Assembly: GCF_020858115.1 (NCBI RefSeq)
Contig: NZ_JACYMM010000009.1
Location: forward strand, 224,893-288,892
Direction: 5' to 3'
DNA length: 64,000 nt
DNA from: Janthinobacterium sp. FW305-129
GTDB taxonomy: Bacteria > Pseudomonadota > Gammaproteobacteria > Burkholderiales > Burkholderiaceae_D
In this document: one piece after another, positions 8,242 to 16,109 of the stretch
Position numbering within the stretch: position 1 is the first letter of the stretch
Layout: each line of letters opens with the position of its first letter
Position numbers and translations under genes: made by a program
The notes under the pieces: model-generated
Database searches by the model: none
What the model was told of the DNA's origin: nothing
What the model saw: the letters and a program-made list of their open reading frames with translations, nothing else

Positions 8242-8881
8242 GACGCAGCAATAAAGAAGGAGGTTGCAGGGGCAGGAACAACGGCGCGTCGCGCTGCGGC
8301 CCCCGGCGCTTGATGAAGCCGATCTCGATGCCGCCGGCGGCCGGGCGCACGGACAGGCGCAAGGGCGCCGGCGACGCATCCTGCGCGCCGTGCAGCGGGC
8401 GCAGCATGCAGAACAGGGTATTGCCCGACTGCGCCGCCAGGTGCAGCCGGCGCAGGCTGTCGGCGCGCACGTGCGATTGCCAGAACAGCAGGGCGCCGCA
8501 CATGCCGCTGCGCAAGATGTTTTCCGCCGCCCACAGGGCATCCTTGCTGCCGGCGCTTTTGAGCCACAGCAATTGCGACGGCGCCAGCCCCTGCGCGGCC
8601 AGGGCCAGCGCCTGCGGCGGATGGGGCGGCTGCAGCAGCACGATGGGCAAGCCCGGCAGCTGCGCCAGCGCGGGCGCCAGCAGCCGCAATTCGCCGCTGC
8701 CCGGCTGCTGCACCAGCAGATCGATGAGGCTGCCGCTGGGCCAGCCGCCGCCGGGCAGCTGCGCGGACAAGGCGGCAAAGCCCGTGTCCAGGCAGCGCGC
8801 GGCGCCCTGGCCCAGCTGCGATGCGCGCCATAAAGACGGATGCAAGGCTTCCGGCGACGCCATCAATTGGGAATGTTGCAT
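8171..8881 (-). CDS. imuA: ImuA, SOS translesion synthesis protein (RecA/SulA-like)
   Basis: 236 aa RecA-like protein without a clear Walker A. Segments such as AALSAQLPGGGWPSGSLIDLL and GELRLLAPALAQL are characteristic of the ImuA/SulA-like group. It is thought to promote DnaE2-dependent translesion synthesis with ImuB, probably by contacting RecA. The Pro-rich C-terminus overlaps the start of imuB. The ATG at 8881 is 19 bp from the end of a near-perfect LexA operator, so the gene is expected to be repressed until DNA damage. No good ribosome site is visible, and a second Met six codons in is an alternative start. Confidence 0.88.
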   Translation of the reverse strand: MQHSQLMASPEALHPSLWRASQLGQGAARCLDTGFAALSAQLPGGGWPSGSLIDLLVQQPGSGELRLLAPALAQLPGLPIVLLQPPHPPQALALAAQGLAPSQLLWLKSAGSKDALWAAENILRSGMCGALLFWQSHVRADSLRRLHLAAQSGNTLFCMLRPLHGAQDASPAPLRLSVRPAAGGIEIGFIKRRGPQRDAPLFLPLQPPSLLLRHATLDRPVPAPAPARSVLPALVG

Positions 8882-8900
8882 AATTGGCTAGGGAGATAAA

Positions 8901-8920
8901 TACTGTATGCATATACAGTA
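8901..8920 (-). promoter_or_regulatory. LexA (SOS) box
   Basis: TACTGTATGCATATACAGTA is a near-perfect palindrome matching the proteobacterial LexA consensus CTGT-N8-ACAG with AT-rich spacer and flanking TA. It lies 20 bp before imuA and also in front of the divergent antiporter gene, but its natural target is imuA-imuB. Confidence 0.92.
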
Positions 8921-9087
8921 CTATCCGGCCCCGCTTTTGGCAAGGCTTATCTGCCAGAGAACGTGCCCGGGGCCGCTCCGCCATGTCCGAAAAACCCCGT
9001 TTCTGGCATCGATTGCTGTACCATAAGCACTCTCCTTACCGCTCGGCAATGCACCGGGCGGCTTCCTCCGTCCATAAGGAAACGCAT

Positions 9088-10353
9088 TTGACCACCATCC
9101 AAATCATCAGCGCCATCGTCTTCGGCCTTGCGCTCATCCACACCTTCGCCGCCAAGTCGTTTGAAACATTATCGCGGCGCCACCCCCGCCATGCGGGCTT
9201 GCTGCATCTGCTGGGCGAAGTGGAAGTCGTGTTCGGCTTCTGGGCCTTCATCCTGATCATCATCATGGCCTTTGTCTCGGGCAGCGATGCGGCCATCGAG
9301 TATGCCGAGTCGCGCCATTACACGGAGCCGCTGTTCGTCTTCGTCGTCATGGTCGTGGCCGCCTCGCGCCCCGTGCTGGACGCCGTGCAGCGCCTGCTCA
9401 AGGGCGTGGCGCGCGTGATGCCGCTGCGCACGGAACTGGCCCTCGTCTGGCTGGGCCTGGCGCTCGTGCCCCTGACGGGCTCCCTGATCACGGAACCGGC
9501 CGCCATGACCCTGGCCGCGCTGATGCTGGCGCCGCAAATCTTCCGTCCGGGCATCCCCGAATGGCTGAAATATGGTGCGCTGGGCGTGCTGTTCGTCAAC
9601 GTTTCCATCGGCGGCACCCTCACCTCGTACGCGGCGCCGCCCGTGCTGATGGTGGCCACCACATGGAACTGGGACAGCGCCTACATGGCCACCCATTTCG
9701 GCTGGAAAGCCGCCATCGCCGTGCTGGTGAATGCCACGGGCGTGAGCATATTGCTGCGCAAATATCTGCACAGCAACACCTCCGACATCAAGCCGAAAGC
9801 GGGCGAAGTGGAAGCGCCGAAAGTGCCGCTGGCCGTCAGCCTCGTGCACATGATCGTGCTGGCCGGCGTCGTTACCCTGGCGCATCATCCCGTGCTGTTC
9901 ATCGGCCTGTTCCTGTTCTTCCTCGGCTTCGTGCAGGCGTATGAGCGCTATCAAAGCCCGCTGATCCTCAAGGAAGGTTTATTGGTCGGCTTCTTCCTCG
10001 GCGGCCTGGTGGTACTGGGCGGCATGCAGCAATGGTGGCTGCAGCCCATCGTTTCCAGCCTGAAACCTCTGGCCCTGTTCTTCGGCGCCCTGGGCTTGAC
10101 GGCGATCACGGACAATGCGGCCCTCACCTACCTCGGTTCGCTGATCGTCGGCATGACGGACGAAGCGAAATACATGCTGATGGCCGGCGCCGTGGCCGGC
10201 GGCGGCCTGACCGTCATCGCCAATGCGCCGAACCCGGCCGGCGTGGCCCTGCTGCGCCGCGGCTTCAAGGATGAATCGATCGGCGCCGTCGGCCTGCTGG
10301 CCGGCGCCCTGCTGCCGACGGCCGTGGCCGGCCTGGCCTTCCTGGCTTTGTAA
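9088..10353 (+). CDS. Putative Na+/H+ antiporter family membrane protein (DUF1504-like)
   Basis: About 421 aa with some ten hydrophobic segments. Conserved-looking stretches are HLLGEVEVVFGFWAF near the N-terminus, TGSLITEPAAMTLAALMLAP in the middle, and TAITDNAALTYLGSLI plus NAPNPAGVALL near the C-terminus. Charged or polar residues buried in helices (TEPA, TDNA) are typical of ion antiporters. This matches my recollection of the putative Na+/H+ antiporter family once called DUF1504; transport activity is inferred. I prefer the TTG at 9088, with AAGGA seven bases upstream, because the membrane domain starts there. An ATG at 8983 would add 35 residues of unlike composition and has no ribosome site. 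Confidence 0.75.
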   Translation: MTTIQIISAIVFGLALIHTFAAKSFETLSRRHPRHAGLLHLLGEVEVVFGFWAFILIIIMAFVSGSDAAIEYAESRHYTEPLFVFVVMVVAASRPVLDAVQRLLKGVARVMPLRTELALVWLGLALVPLTGSLITEPAAMTLAALMLAPQIFRPGIPEWLKYGALGVLFVNVSIGGTLTSYAAPPVLMVATTWNWDSAYMATHFGWKAAIAVLVNATGVSILLRKYLHSNTSDIKPKAGEVEAPKVPLAVSLVHMIVLAGVVTLAHHPVLFIGLFLFFLGFVQAYERYQSPLILKEGLLVGFFLGGLVVLGGMQQWWLQPIVSSLKPLALFFGALGLTAITDNAALTYLGSLIVGMTDEAKYMLMAGAVAGGGLTVIANAPNPAGVALLRRGFKDESIGAVGLLAGALLPTAVAGLAFLAL

Positions 10354-10363
10354 GCACCCTCGC

Positions 10364-10384
10364 GGGGCGGCTGCCTGCCGCCCC
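10364..10384. terminator. GC-rich hairpin between convergent genes
   Basis: GGGGCGGC-TGCCT-GCCGCCCC, an 8-bp perfect stem, lies 10 bp after the antiporter stop and before the stop of the converging glycosyltransferase gene. No T-run follows on either strand, so efficiency is uncertain. Confidence 0.4.
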
Positions 10385-10404
10385 CGCCCCCTCAGTTACC
10401 CTCC

Positions 10405-12438
10405 TCAGTTTCCTTCATACACGAGGAAATGCAGCCGGTCATAGAACAGGCTGTAGGCATAGTCGAACGTGCCCACGCTGCGAAAACCCTTGTGCAGATA
10501 CACTTGCAGCGCTTCGCTCTTTTCCCACACCGTCAGGGTGATGCGCGCACAGCCCTTGCGACTGGCCAGGTCGCGGATTTCATGGAACATTTGCCGGAAC
10601 AAGCCCTGGCCACGGTATTTCTCGTCGATGGCCAGGCTGCTGACGAAACAGTCGTCGGCGCGCGCATGCGCGAGCACGAAGGCGTCATACGCATCGTCGA
10701 GCGCCTTCATGTCATCGCGGTAATATGACTCGGCGCCGCAAGCCTGGAACTCGGCCATCGTCGCGGCCGTGAAAAAGCCGATGAAACGGTCGTCCTCGTC
10801 ATGCAGGCCGTGGATGTGCGCCAGATACGGATCGATATTCTGCCGCCGCTGCAATTCGACGAACTGCAGATTGAGTTTATTGCCAAACGAACAGTATTCC
10901 AGATAGCTGGTGGCAAACAGCAATTTGGCCATGCGATTCTTCGCCTCGTCGCCCAGCAGTTCGCCCGCCACCAGCGTGAGCGGCGCATGCGACAGCAAGC
11001 CCGCCTGTGCCTCGTCGCCTGGCGGGACGGCATCGCCGGGGGCCGGCATGCGGCTGCCGTGGCGGCCCACGGTGGGGCGCCAGAAATTGCCGGCGGCAAT
11101 ATGCTGCGAACGGTGGGCCAGCAGGTAGCGGCAAAAGACGTCATTCACGCGGTCCAGCTGCGGGTCGTCCGACAGCACGGAGTAATAGTGAAAATGGTCG
11201 ATATCCGCCCGCAGCTGGGCAGCATACGCCATGCGCGGCACTTCCTCGATGTCGAACACGTCGACGATATTGGGCAAGATCAAAGGATCGTCGAGTTGCC
11301 AGCCGATGTCGTCCAGCCGGGCCACGCAGCGCGCATACGCGCGCCGCTCCTCGTCGCTCAAGGGGATGTGCATGCCGGTAATGATATCGTCCAGCAGCCG
11401 CATGCCGCGGATGCCGCCCGCCACCGCTTCGCGCACGCCGTCGTACAGCACGCAATAGCGCTGGTAGAACTCGGCATGGCTGAGCACGGTCACGCCCAGA
11501 TTCTTCTTCCATTCAGCATAGAACTGGCCAAACAGCTGCGCCTCGAATTGCGGGCAGGAACGGGGGATTGCCTCTTCAATGCCAGCATACGCGAGATTCA
11601 CATTGCGCTGGATCACGCGCAGCGCGGCGTCGTTCTTCTTGGCGATCAGCATGCCCGTTTCATCGAGAAACAGATTCATCCAGCTGACATGCCGGCGCGC
11701 TTCGCCCTCGCCTTCCCCATGCTGGAAATAGTCGGGCACTTCCGGCTTCATCAGGAAAATCGTCGCCGGATTGTGCGGGATCGTATCGACATCCATGTAC
11801 ATGCCGCCGTATTCGCACATGATGAGGATGCGGAAATAATCGGACAGGGTGGCGAAGTAGCGCTGCGTATGCAGGGTGTCGAGGATATCGAAGCGGGCCG
11901 GCGCGAAATCGAGCGCCAGCGCGCGCAGCGAGTTGATGTGCAGGGTCGTGCCGCCGATGGCGTAGCGGCCTATCGTGTAGCGCCCGGCACCGCCCGTGGG
12001 GCTGAAGCGTTCGTCATTGCGCAGCTGCTGCGCATCCCACACCCACAGGATGGAGACATACGGCGCGCCGCCGTTGTGCCGCACTTCTTCCAGCGCCGCG
12101 CCCCACTGCCCGATCGCCTCGGCAGCGATGGCCGGCAGCGGCCCGCCCATCCAGATGCGGTGCAGGTAGCGCTCGTCGTCGCCGAGCGCGCGCGTGGGGA
12201 TGCAGCTGAGCGAGGAACAGCTTGCGGCATTGAAATGCGTAAAATTGCCGGCGACGAAGCTGCGCAGGGCCGCGATGCCCGCCTGGTGCTCCGCAGCCAG
12301 TTGAGCCAAATCAATGCCGGGGGGCCGGATATCGGCCAGAGTGATGTAATCGAGTTTCAGCCGGTGAATGCGGAACTCGTATTCCAGGTTGAAAATCTTT
12401 GCTTGATCGTGTTTCGAGGCCAGGTCATCTATTTTCAT
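10405..12438 (-). CDS. TcdA/TcdB-type glycosyltransferase domain fused to a GNAT acetyltransferase
   Basis: 677 aa, no signal peptide. Residues about 90-330 look like the clostridial-toxin glycosyltransferase fold: LHRIWMGG (92-99) for the sugar-nucleotide pocket, then SDYFRILIMCEYGGMYMDVDTIP (199-221), whose DVD (216-218) would bind the metal. Residues about 530-677 form a GNAT N-acetyltransferase with the acetyl-CoA loop YRGQGLFRQM (from about 608) and a beta-alpha end (ALQVYLHKGF). The middle (330-530) is unassigned. No translocation, autoprotease or repeat domains of the large toxins are present, so the enzyme probably acts in the cytoplasm or as an injected effector. It follows an MFS exporter gene by 83 bp, suggesting a modify-and-export pair. 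Domain calls are firm; the role is unknown. Confidence 0.8.
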   Translation of the reverse strand: MKIDDLASKHDQAKIFNLEYEFRIHRLKLDYITLADIRPPGIDLAQLAAEHQAGIAALRSFVAGNFTHFNAASCSSLSCIPTRALGDDERYLHRIWMGGPLPAIAAEAIGQWGAALEEVRHNGGAPYVSILWVWDAQQLRNDERFSPTGGAGRYTIGRYAIGGTTLHINSLRALALDFAPARFDILDTLHTQRYFATLSDYFRILIMCEYGGMYMDVDTIPHNPATIFLMKPEVPDYFQHGEGEGEARRHVSWMNLFLDETGMLIAKKNDAALRVIQRNVNLAYAGIEEAIPRSCPQFEAQLFGQFYAEWKKNLGVTVLSHAEFYQRYCVLYDGVREAVAGGIRGMRLLDDIITGMHIPLSDEERRAYARCVARLDDIGWQLDDPLILPNIVDVFDIEEVPRMAYAAQLRADIDHFHYYSVLSDDPQLDRVNDVFCRYLLAHRSQHIAAGNFWRPTVGRHGSRMPAPGDAVPPGDEAQAGLLSHAPLTLVAGELLGDEAKNRMAKLLFATSYLEYCSFGNKLNLQFVELQRRQNIDPYLAHIHGLHDEDDRFIGFFTAATMAEFQACGAESYYRDDMKALDDAYDAFVLAHARADDCFVSSLAIDEKYRGQGLFRQMFHEIRDLASRKGCARITLTVWEKSEALQVYLHKGFRSVGTFDYAYSLFYDRLHFLVYEGN

Positions 12439-12521
12439 GGGCGCACCATTTTCCGCAGGAGAGTGTCAATAAACGTCGCAGGAGGTAAAACAAGGTCGGG
12501 AACATGCGCATCGTTGCGCCA

Positions 12522-13736
12522 TCAGTGCCGGGCCAGCCGCACCCCGCTTTCCCGGCGCCCCGCCATGCCCCGCGTAAACAACAGCAGGCAGGCCGTGATG
12601 ACCACGATGACGGGGATATTCAGCAGCGCATACGTTTCCAGCGAATAGCCGAAGCGCTGGCACAGCACGTTGTACAACTGCAGCCAGGCGGACAGATAAA
12701 TGCAGTACAGCAAGCTCATGGCAGCCGTCGTCAAGGTCATCGATTCCTTGCTGGCCGTGATCGCGCTGCGTATCAGGGCGCCGTTGAACAGGCCGAAGCC
12801 GATGGAATAGACGAACATGCAGGCGGCAAACACGTCGACGTGATGGCGGCCCAGGCCCGCACCGAGCATGCCGGCGGCCGCGATCAGCCCGCCCAGGCGC
12901 AGCAGATGGACGAGCGGAAAATCCTGGCGCAGGCGCTGGATGGCGATGCTGCTGATCACGAAGCCCGACAGAATCACGCATTGCAGCGCGATATACGTGG
13001 CGTAGGACGCGCCCATTTCCTGCAGCACGAAGATGGGCGAGAAGCCGATCCAGGCCGTCAGGGGCACGGTGGCCAGCCCGGCCGTGAACATGCCGAACAT
13101 GAAGCGCCCGTTGCTGAAAATGGCGGCATAGCTGCGCACGATGGCGGCAAGGTCCAGGCGCGGCCGCGCCGGCGCCGTGCGCGGCATGGTCTTGAACAGG
13201 CCCAGCAGGGACAGCAGCGCCAGCAGGCCGGAGAGGAAAAACACATAGCGCCAGTCCAGCCGGCTGATGATGGCGCTGCCGAGGATGGGGCCGGCCAGGG
13301 GCGCGAGGATGGTGGTGCTCGACAGAATGCTGCTGAGCTTGACGGCCGCCATGTCGTCGAACAGTTCATGGATCATGGCATAGCCGACGAAGATGAAGCA
13401 GCAGCCCATGCCCTGGATGAAGCGCACGGCGAGAAATTGCTCGATGGAAGTGGCAAACGGTACGGCCAAGGTCGCCAGCAGGAACAAGGTATTGCCGGTG
13501 AGCACAAGCTTGCGCTTGCCGATGGTATCGGCCAAAGGCCCCAGGAATATCTGCAGCGAGCTGCCGCCCAGCAAATACAGGCTCAGGGCCAGGGGGACGA
13601 ATTTTTCCTCCGCCTTGAATTCGTCGACGATGCCCAGCATCGCCGGCATGATCATGTCGTTCGACAGATAGATATTCAACTCAAAAACGAGAAAAAACGC
13701 AAAAAAACACAGCAACTGCCTGGACTTGATGGACAT
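12522..13736 (-). CDS. MFS transporter, multidrug efflux (Bcr/MdfA-like)
   Basis: 404 aa with about 12 transmembrane helices. The N-terminal ELNIYLSNDMIMPAML resembles the acidic helix-1 motif of drug/H+ antiporters of the Bcr/CflA and MdfA type. Motif A follows as GPLADTIGKRK between helices 2 and 3, and motif C-like glycine/proline patterning (APLAGPILGSAI) lies in helix 5. It exports small molecules from the cytoplasm by proton exchange; the substrate is unknown. The start at 13736 is picked because the N-terminal helix begins at once. It heads a probable two-gene unit with the glycosyltransferase/GNAT gene, so its cargo may be that enzyme's product. Confidence 0.85.
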   Translation of the reverse strand: MSIKSRQLLCFFAFFLVFELNIYLSNDMIMPAMLGIVDEFKAEEKFVPLALSLYLLGGSSLQIFLGPLADTIGKRKLVLTGNTLFLLATLAVPFATSIEQFLAVRFIQGMGCCFIFVGYAMIHELFDDMAAVKLSSILSSTTILAPLAGPILGSAIISRLDWRYVFFLSGLLALLSLLGLFKTMPRTAPARPRLDLAAIVRSYAAIFSNGRFMFGMFTAGLATVPLTAWIGFSPIFVLQEMGASYATYIALQCVILSGFVISSIAIQRLRQDFPLVHLLRLGGLIAAAGMLGAGLGRHHVDVFAACMFVYSIGFGLFNGALIRSAITASKESMTLTTAAMSLLYCIYLSAWLQLYNVLCQRFGYSLETYALLNIPVIVVITACLLLFTRGMAGRRESGVRLARH

Positions 13737-14044
13737 GGCGCGTTCCGTAACGTGGGTGGCTGCCGTCAGTGCGTGCCCGCCGTCGGGGCATGGGACGGCA
13801 GACACGTCTCACACTGAAAACGTGTACCAATTGTATACCAGTTAGGGTTTTTGACGCCTGTTTTTGTGATTTTTAAATACCGCAGCAATACCACTTATGA
13901 AAATGCGCATGGTATGGCGGCAATGGTACCCGGGCTGAAAAGGGCGCGGCCCGCATGCCGGCGCGCGGCAGCGGGCATGCGGGGAAGGAAAGAGCGATGC
14001 GTACCAGTGCCCTGCCGCGCCGTTGCGGCGCGCGGCGCGGCGGC
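13737..14044. other. 308-bp intergenic region upstream of the MFS gene
   Basis: Holds the presumed promoter of the MFS/glycosyltransferase unit and the 3' region of the esterase gene. On the - strand TGGTATACAATTGGTACAC (around 13821-13840) contains TGGTA twice around ATTG and a GTATAC core, a possible regulator site. The rest has no feature I can support. Confidence 0.3.
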
Positions 14045-15235
14045 TCAGCGGCGGCGGTGGCCGGCGAAGAAATCGAGCAGCATCTTGCTGGCGTCGGGCC
14101 TGGCCTTGTCGTTGAACGGCAGGCTGGCGTCGCCGCCGCTCCACGCGTGCTCGAGGTGCTCGACCTGCGCCACGCGCAGCAGCACCTGCTTGCCCACCTG
14201 ATAATCGTGCAGCGCATAAGCATGGGCCGGATTGCGCCCGCCCGCCGCGCCGCCGGGCAGGCGCTGCGCCGTCACCAGCGTGTCGGCAGGCATGCGGTTG
14301 ACGCGCACGCTCTGGCGCACCAGCTGCGTCTGGTTAATGGGCCGCACCACCTTGTCGGCCAGCCCCTGCAGCAGGATGGTGGGCAGGCCGGGGAACGCGG
14401 GCTGGCGCGCCAGCACTTCATCGATGGCCGCGTCCAAGCGGGCGGCGGCGCCATGCTGCATCACGCCCAGCGCGCCGATCAGGTTATGCCCGGCGCCAAA
14501 CACGGGCCCCGAATGCAGACCCAGCGCGGCGAACAGATGCGGATGGTTCAGGGCCACGATATGCGCCATGCCGGCGCCAGCGGAAATGCCGCAGATATAG
14601 ATGCGCGCGCGGTCGATCGCATGGCGGGCCGCCACCTGCTCGATGGCGCCGACGATCAGGCGCACGTCGCCGCCGCCCTCCTGCGTCAGCTTGTCGTACC
14701 ACTTCCAGCAGCGGCGCGCATGCGAACGCAGCGATTGCTGCGGATACAGCACGGCATAGCCCTTGCGTTCGGCCAAGCGGTTCATGCGCGTGCCTTCGGC
14801 AAACTGCGTGGCACTCTGCTCGCAGCCGTGCAGCATCACCAGCAGCGGCCGGCCCCGGCTGCGCATGGCGGCGCTGGGCGCCTTCTCGGGCAGGTACAGG
14901 AAATACGGCAGGCGCCGGCCCGGCAACTGCCCCAGCTCCGGCAGCGGCGCATAGTGGGCGGCCAGCCATTTGCCCGGCGGGGGCGCCGTTCGCTTGCGCA
15001 CGCGCGGGGGCGACAGGGGCGTGGCAAACGGCGCCAGCGACGGCAGCGCGTCGCTGGCGGGTCGGGCGCGCGGCGTCGGCCTGGCCTTGGCACCGGTTTT
15101 GTTCACTGCCTTGCGGACCCTGGGCTTGGCCGGCACGGGCCCGAACAGCACCTTGGCCAGCTTGGTCGCCGTGCGCTGCTGCGCCTTGCCGGCGCGCAAT
15201 AGCCCGCGCAGCCATTTGGTGGCGGGCTTCACCAT
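14045..15235 (-). CDS. PHB depolymerase family esterase (LpqC-like)
   Basis: About 396 aa. A basic, Ala/Pro-rich N-terminus (to about residue 90, with RVRKAVNKTGAKARPTPRARP) precedes an esterase domain. That domain has the oxyanion stretch MLHGCEQSATQFAEGTRMN, the nucleophile elbow GISAGAGMA (Ser about residue 230), and a final His in the HAWSGGD segment. The family includes poly(3-hydroxybutyrate) depolymerases and feruloyl/acetylxylan-like esterases. No clear signal peptide is visible, so an intracellular or twin-arginine-independent route is uncertain. The ATG at 15235 (MVKPATKWLRGLL) is chosen for similarity to family N-termini; upstream Mets at 15289 and 15331 are in frame, and none has a good ribosome site. 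Confidence 0.82.
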   Translation of the reverse strand: MVKPATKWLRGLLRAGKAQQRTATKLAKVLFGPVPAKPRVRKAVNKTGAKARPTPRARPASDALPSLAPFATPLSPPRVRKRTAPPPGKWLAAHYAPLPELGQLPGRRLPYFLYLPEKAPSAAMRSRGRPLLVMLHGCEQSATQFAEGTRMNRLAERKGYAVLYPQQSLRSHARRCWKWYDKLTQEGGGDVRLIVGAIEQVAARHAIDRARIYICGISAGAGMAHIVALNHPHLFAALGLHSGPVFGAGHNLIGALGVMQHGAAARLDAAIDEVLARQPAFPGLPTILLQGLADKVVRPINQTQLVRQSVRVNRMPADTLVTAQRLPGGAAGGRNPAHAYALHDYQVGKQVLLRVAQVEHLEHAWSGGDASLPFNDKARPDASKMLLDFFAGHRRR

Positions 15236-15472
15236 GGCTTGCAGCGCAGCTGTCGTGGTGGAGCGACCCGCAAGTTCATCCCTGTGCATCGTTGCATCGT
15301 CAGCATGTGCGGCCTCCTCCGTAGAACGCATAGAGTACCGCAATTGGACCACGGCACCGTACGTTTGCGCACGGATAAAAGTGCCCTTGGCACCATTGAG
15401 GCAGATCAAATGCGACCCTGTGTGCATGCGTAATCTGGGTGTTCGATCAGCACTTCACGAGGAGAGAACACC

Positions 15473-16033
15473 ATGAGCTACCTGGATCGCGACATCCTGG
15501 GCATGTACCGCAACCACGACGGCCCCGGGCCGGCCCTGATGGGCGCCGATACCCTGATCGGGGACGAAGTCTACAATCACAACGACGAGGAATTGGGCGA
15601 TATCAAGGAAATCATGCTCGACATGCGCACGGGCCAGATCGCCTATGCCGTGCTGTCCTTCGGCGGCATCCTGGGCATGGGCGACAAATTGTTTGCCGTG
15701 CCCTGGGAACGCCTGACGCTGGACACCGTCAACAAGCGCTTCCTGCTGAACGTGGACAAAAGCCAGCTGAAAGACGCGCCCGGCTTCGACAAGAACAACT
15801 GGCCCGACATGGGCAGCGACGCCTGGAACCAGCAGATGGAAGCCTTCTATGGCAGCGGCACGCGCTACGGCAGCATGGCGGGCAGCCGCATGCCATCCGG
15901 CAGCGACCTGCGCGGCGGCGCCAGCCTGCAATCGGGCAGCGAAGGCAGCATGTCCGGCACCTCCATGAGCGGCAGCCGCGCCGGCACGGGCAGCCAGAGC
16001 GGCTCGCGCTCATCACTCAGCGACGATGAATAG
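15473..16033 (+). CDS. PRC-barrel domain protein
   Basis: 186 aa. Residues about 22-95 form a PRC-barrel (ADTLIGDEVYNHNDEELGDIKEI ... VLSFGGILGMGDKLFAVPWERLTLD). The C-terminal 60 residues are a low-complexity Ser/Gly/Arg tail (GSMAGSRMPSGSDL...). Such proteins are common, poorly characterised stress-linked proteins that bind RNA, photosystem or metabolic partners elsewhere; no role can be assigned here. The ATG is preceded by GAGGAGAG. It stands alone, divergent from the esterase gene and convergent with hrpA. Confidence 0.85.
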   Translation: MSYLDRDILGMYRNHDGPGPALMGADTLIGDEVYNHNDEELGDIKEIMLDMRTGQIAYAVLSFGGILGMGDKLFAVPWERLTLDTVNKRFLLNVDKSQLKDAPGFDKNNWPDMGSDAWNQQMEAFYGSGTRYGSMAGSRMPSGSDLRGGASLQSGSEGSMSGTSMSGSRAGTGSQSGSRSSLSDDE

Positions 16034-16082
16034 GATAAACGAAGGTGGGATTAGCTACATTGCTGACCATCGTTAGCGTCAC

Positions 16083-16108
16083 GGCGCCTCTAGGTTTATA
16101 GAGGTGCC
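16083..16108. terminator. Hairpin between convergent PRC-barrel and hrpA genes
   Basis: GGCGCCTCTA / TAGAGGTGCC, 10-bp stem with one G-T pair and a 6-nt loop, touching the hrpA 3' end. No T-run. Plausible shared barrier for converging transcripts. Confidence 0.4.
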
Positions 16109-16109
16109 A

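Noticed and set aside
8242..8778. N-terminal extension of imuB
   Set aside because: The frame is open upstream, but the translation is Cys/Arg/Pro-rich and overlaps imuA. The family N-terminus MRLWIGLYLPRLP begins at 8241.
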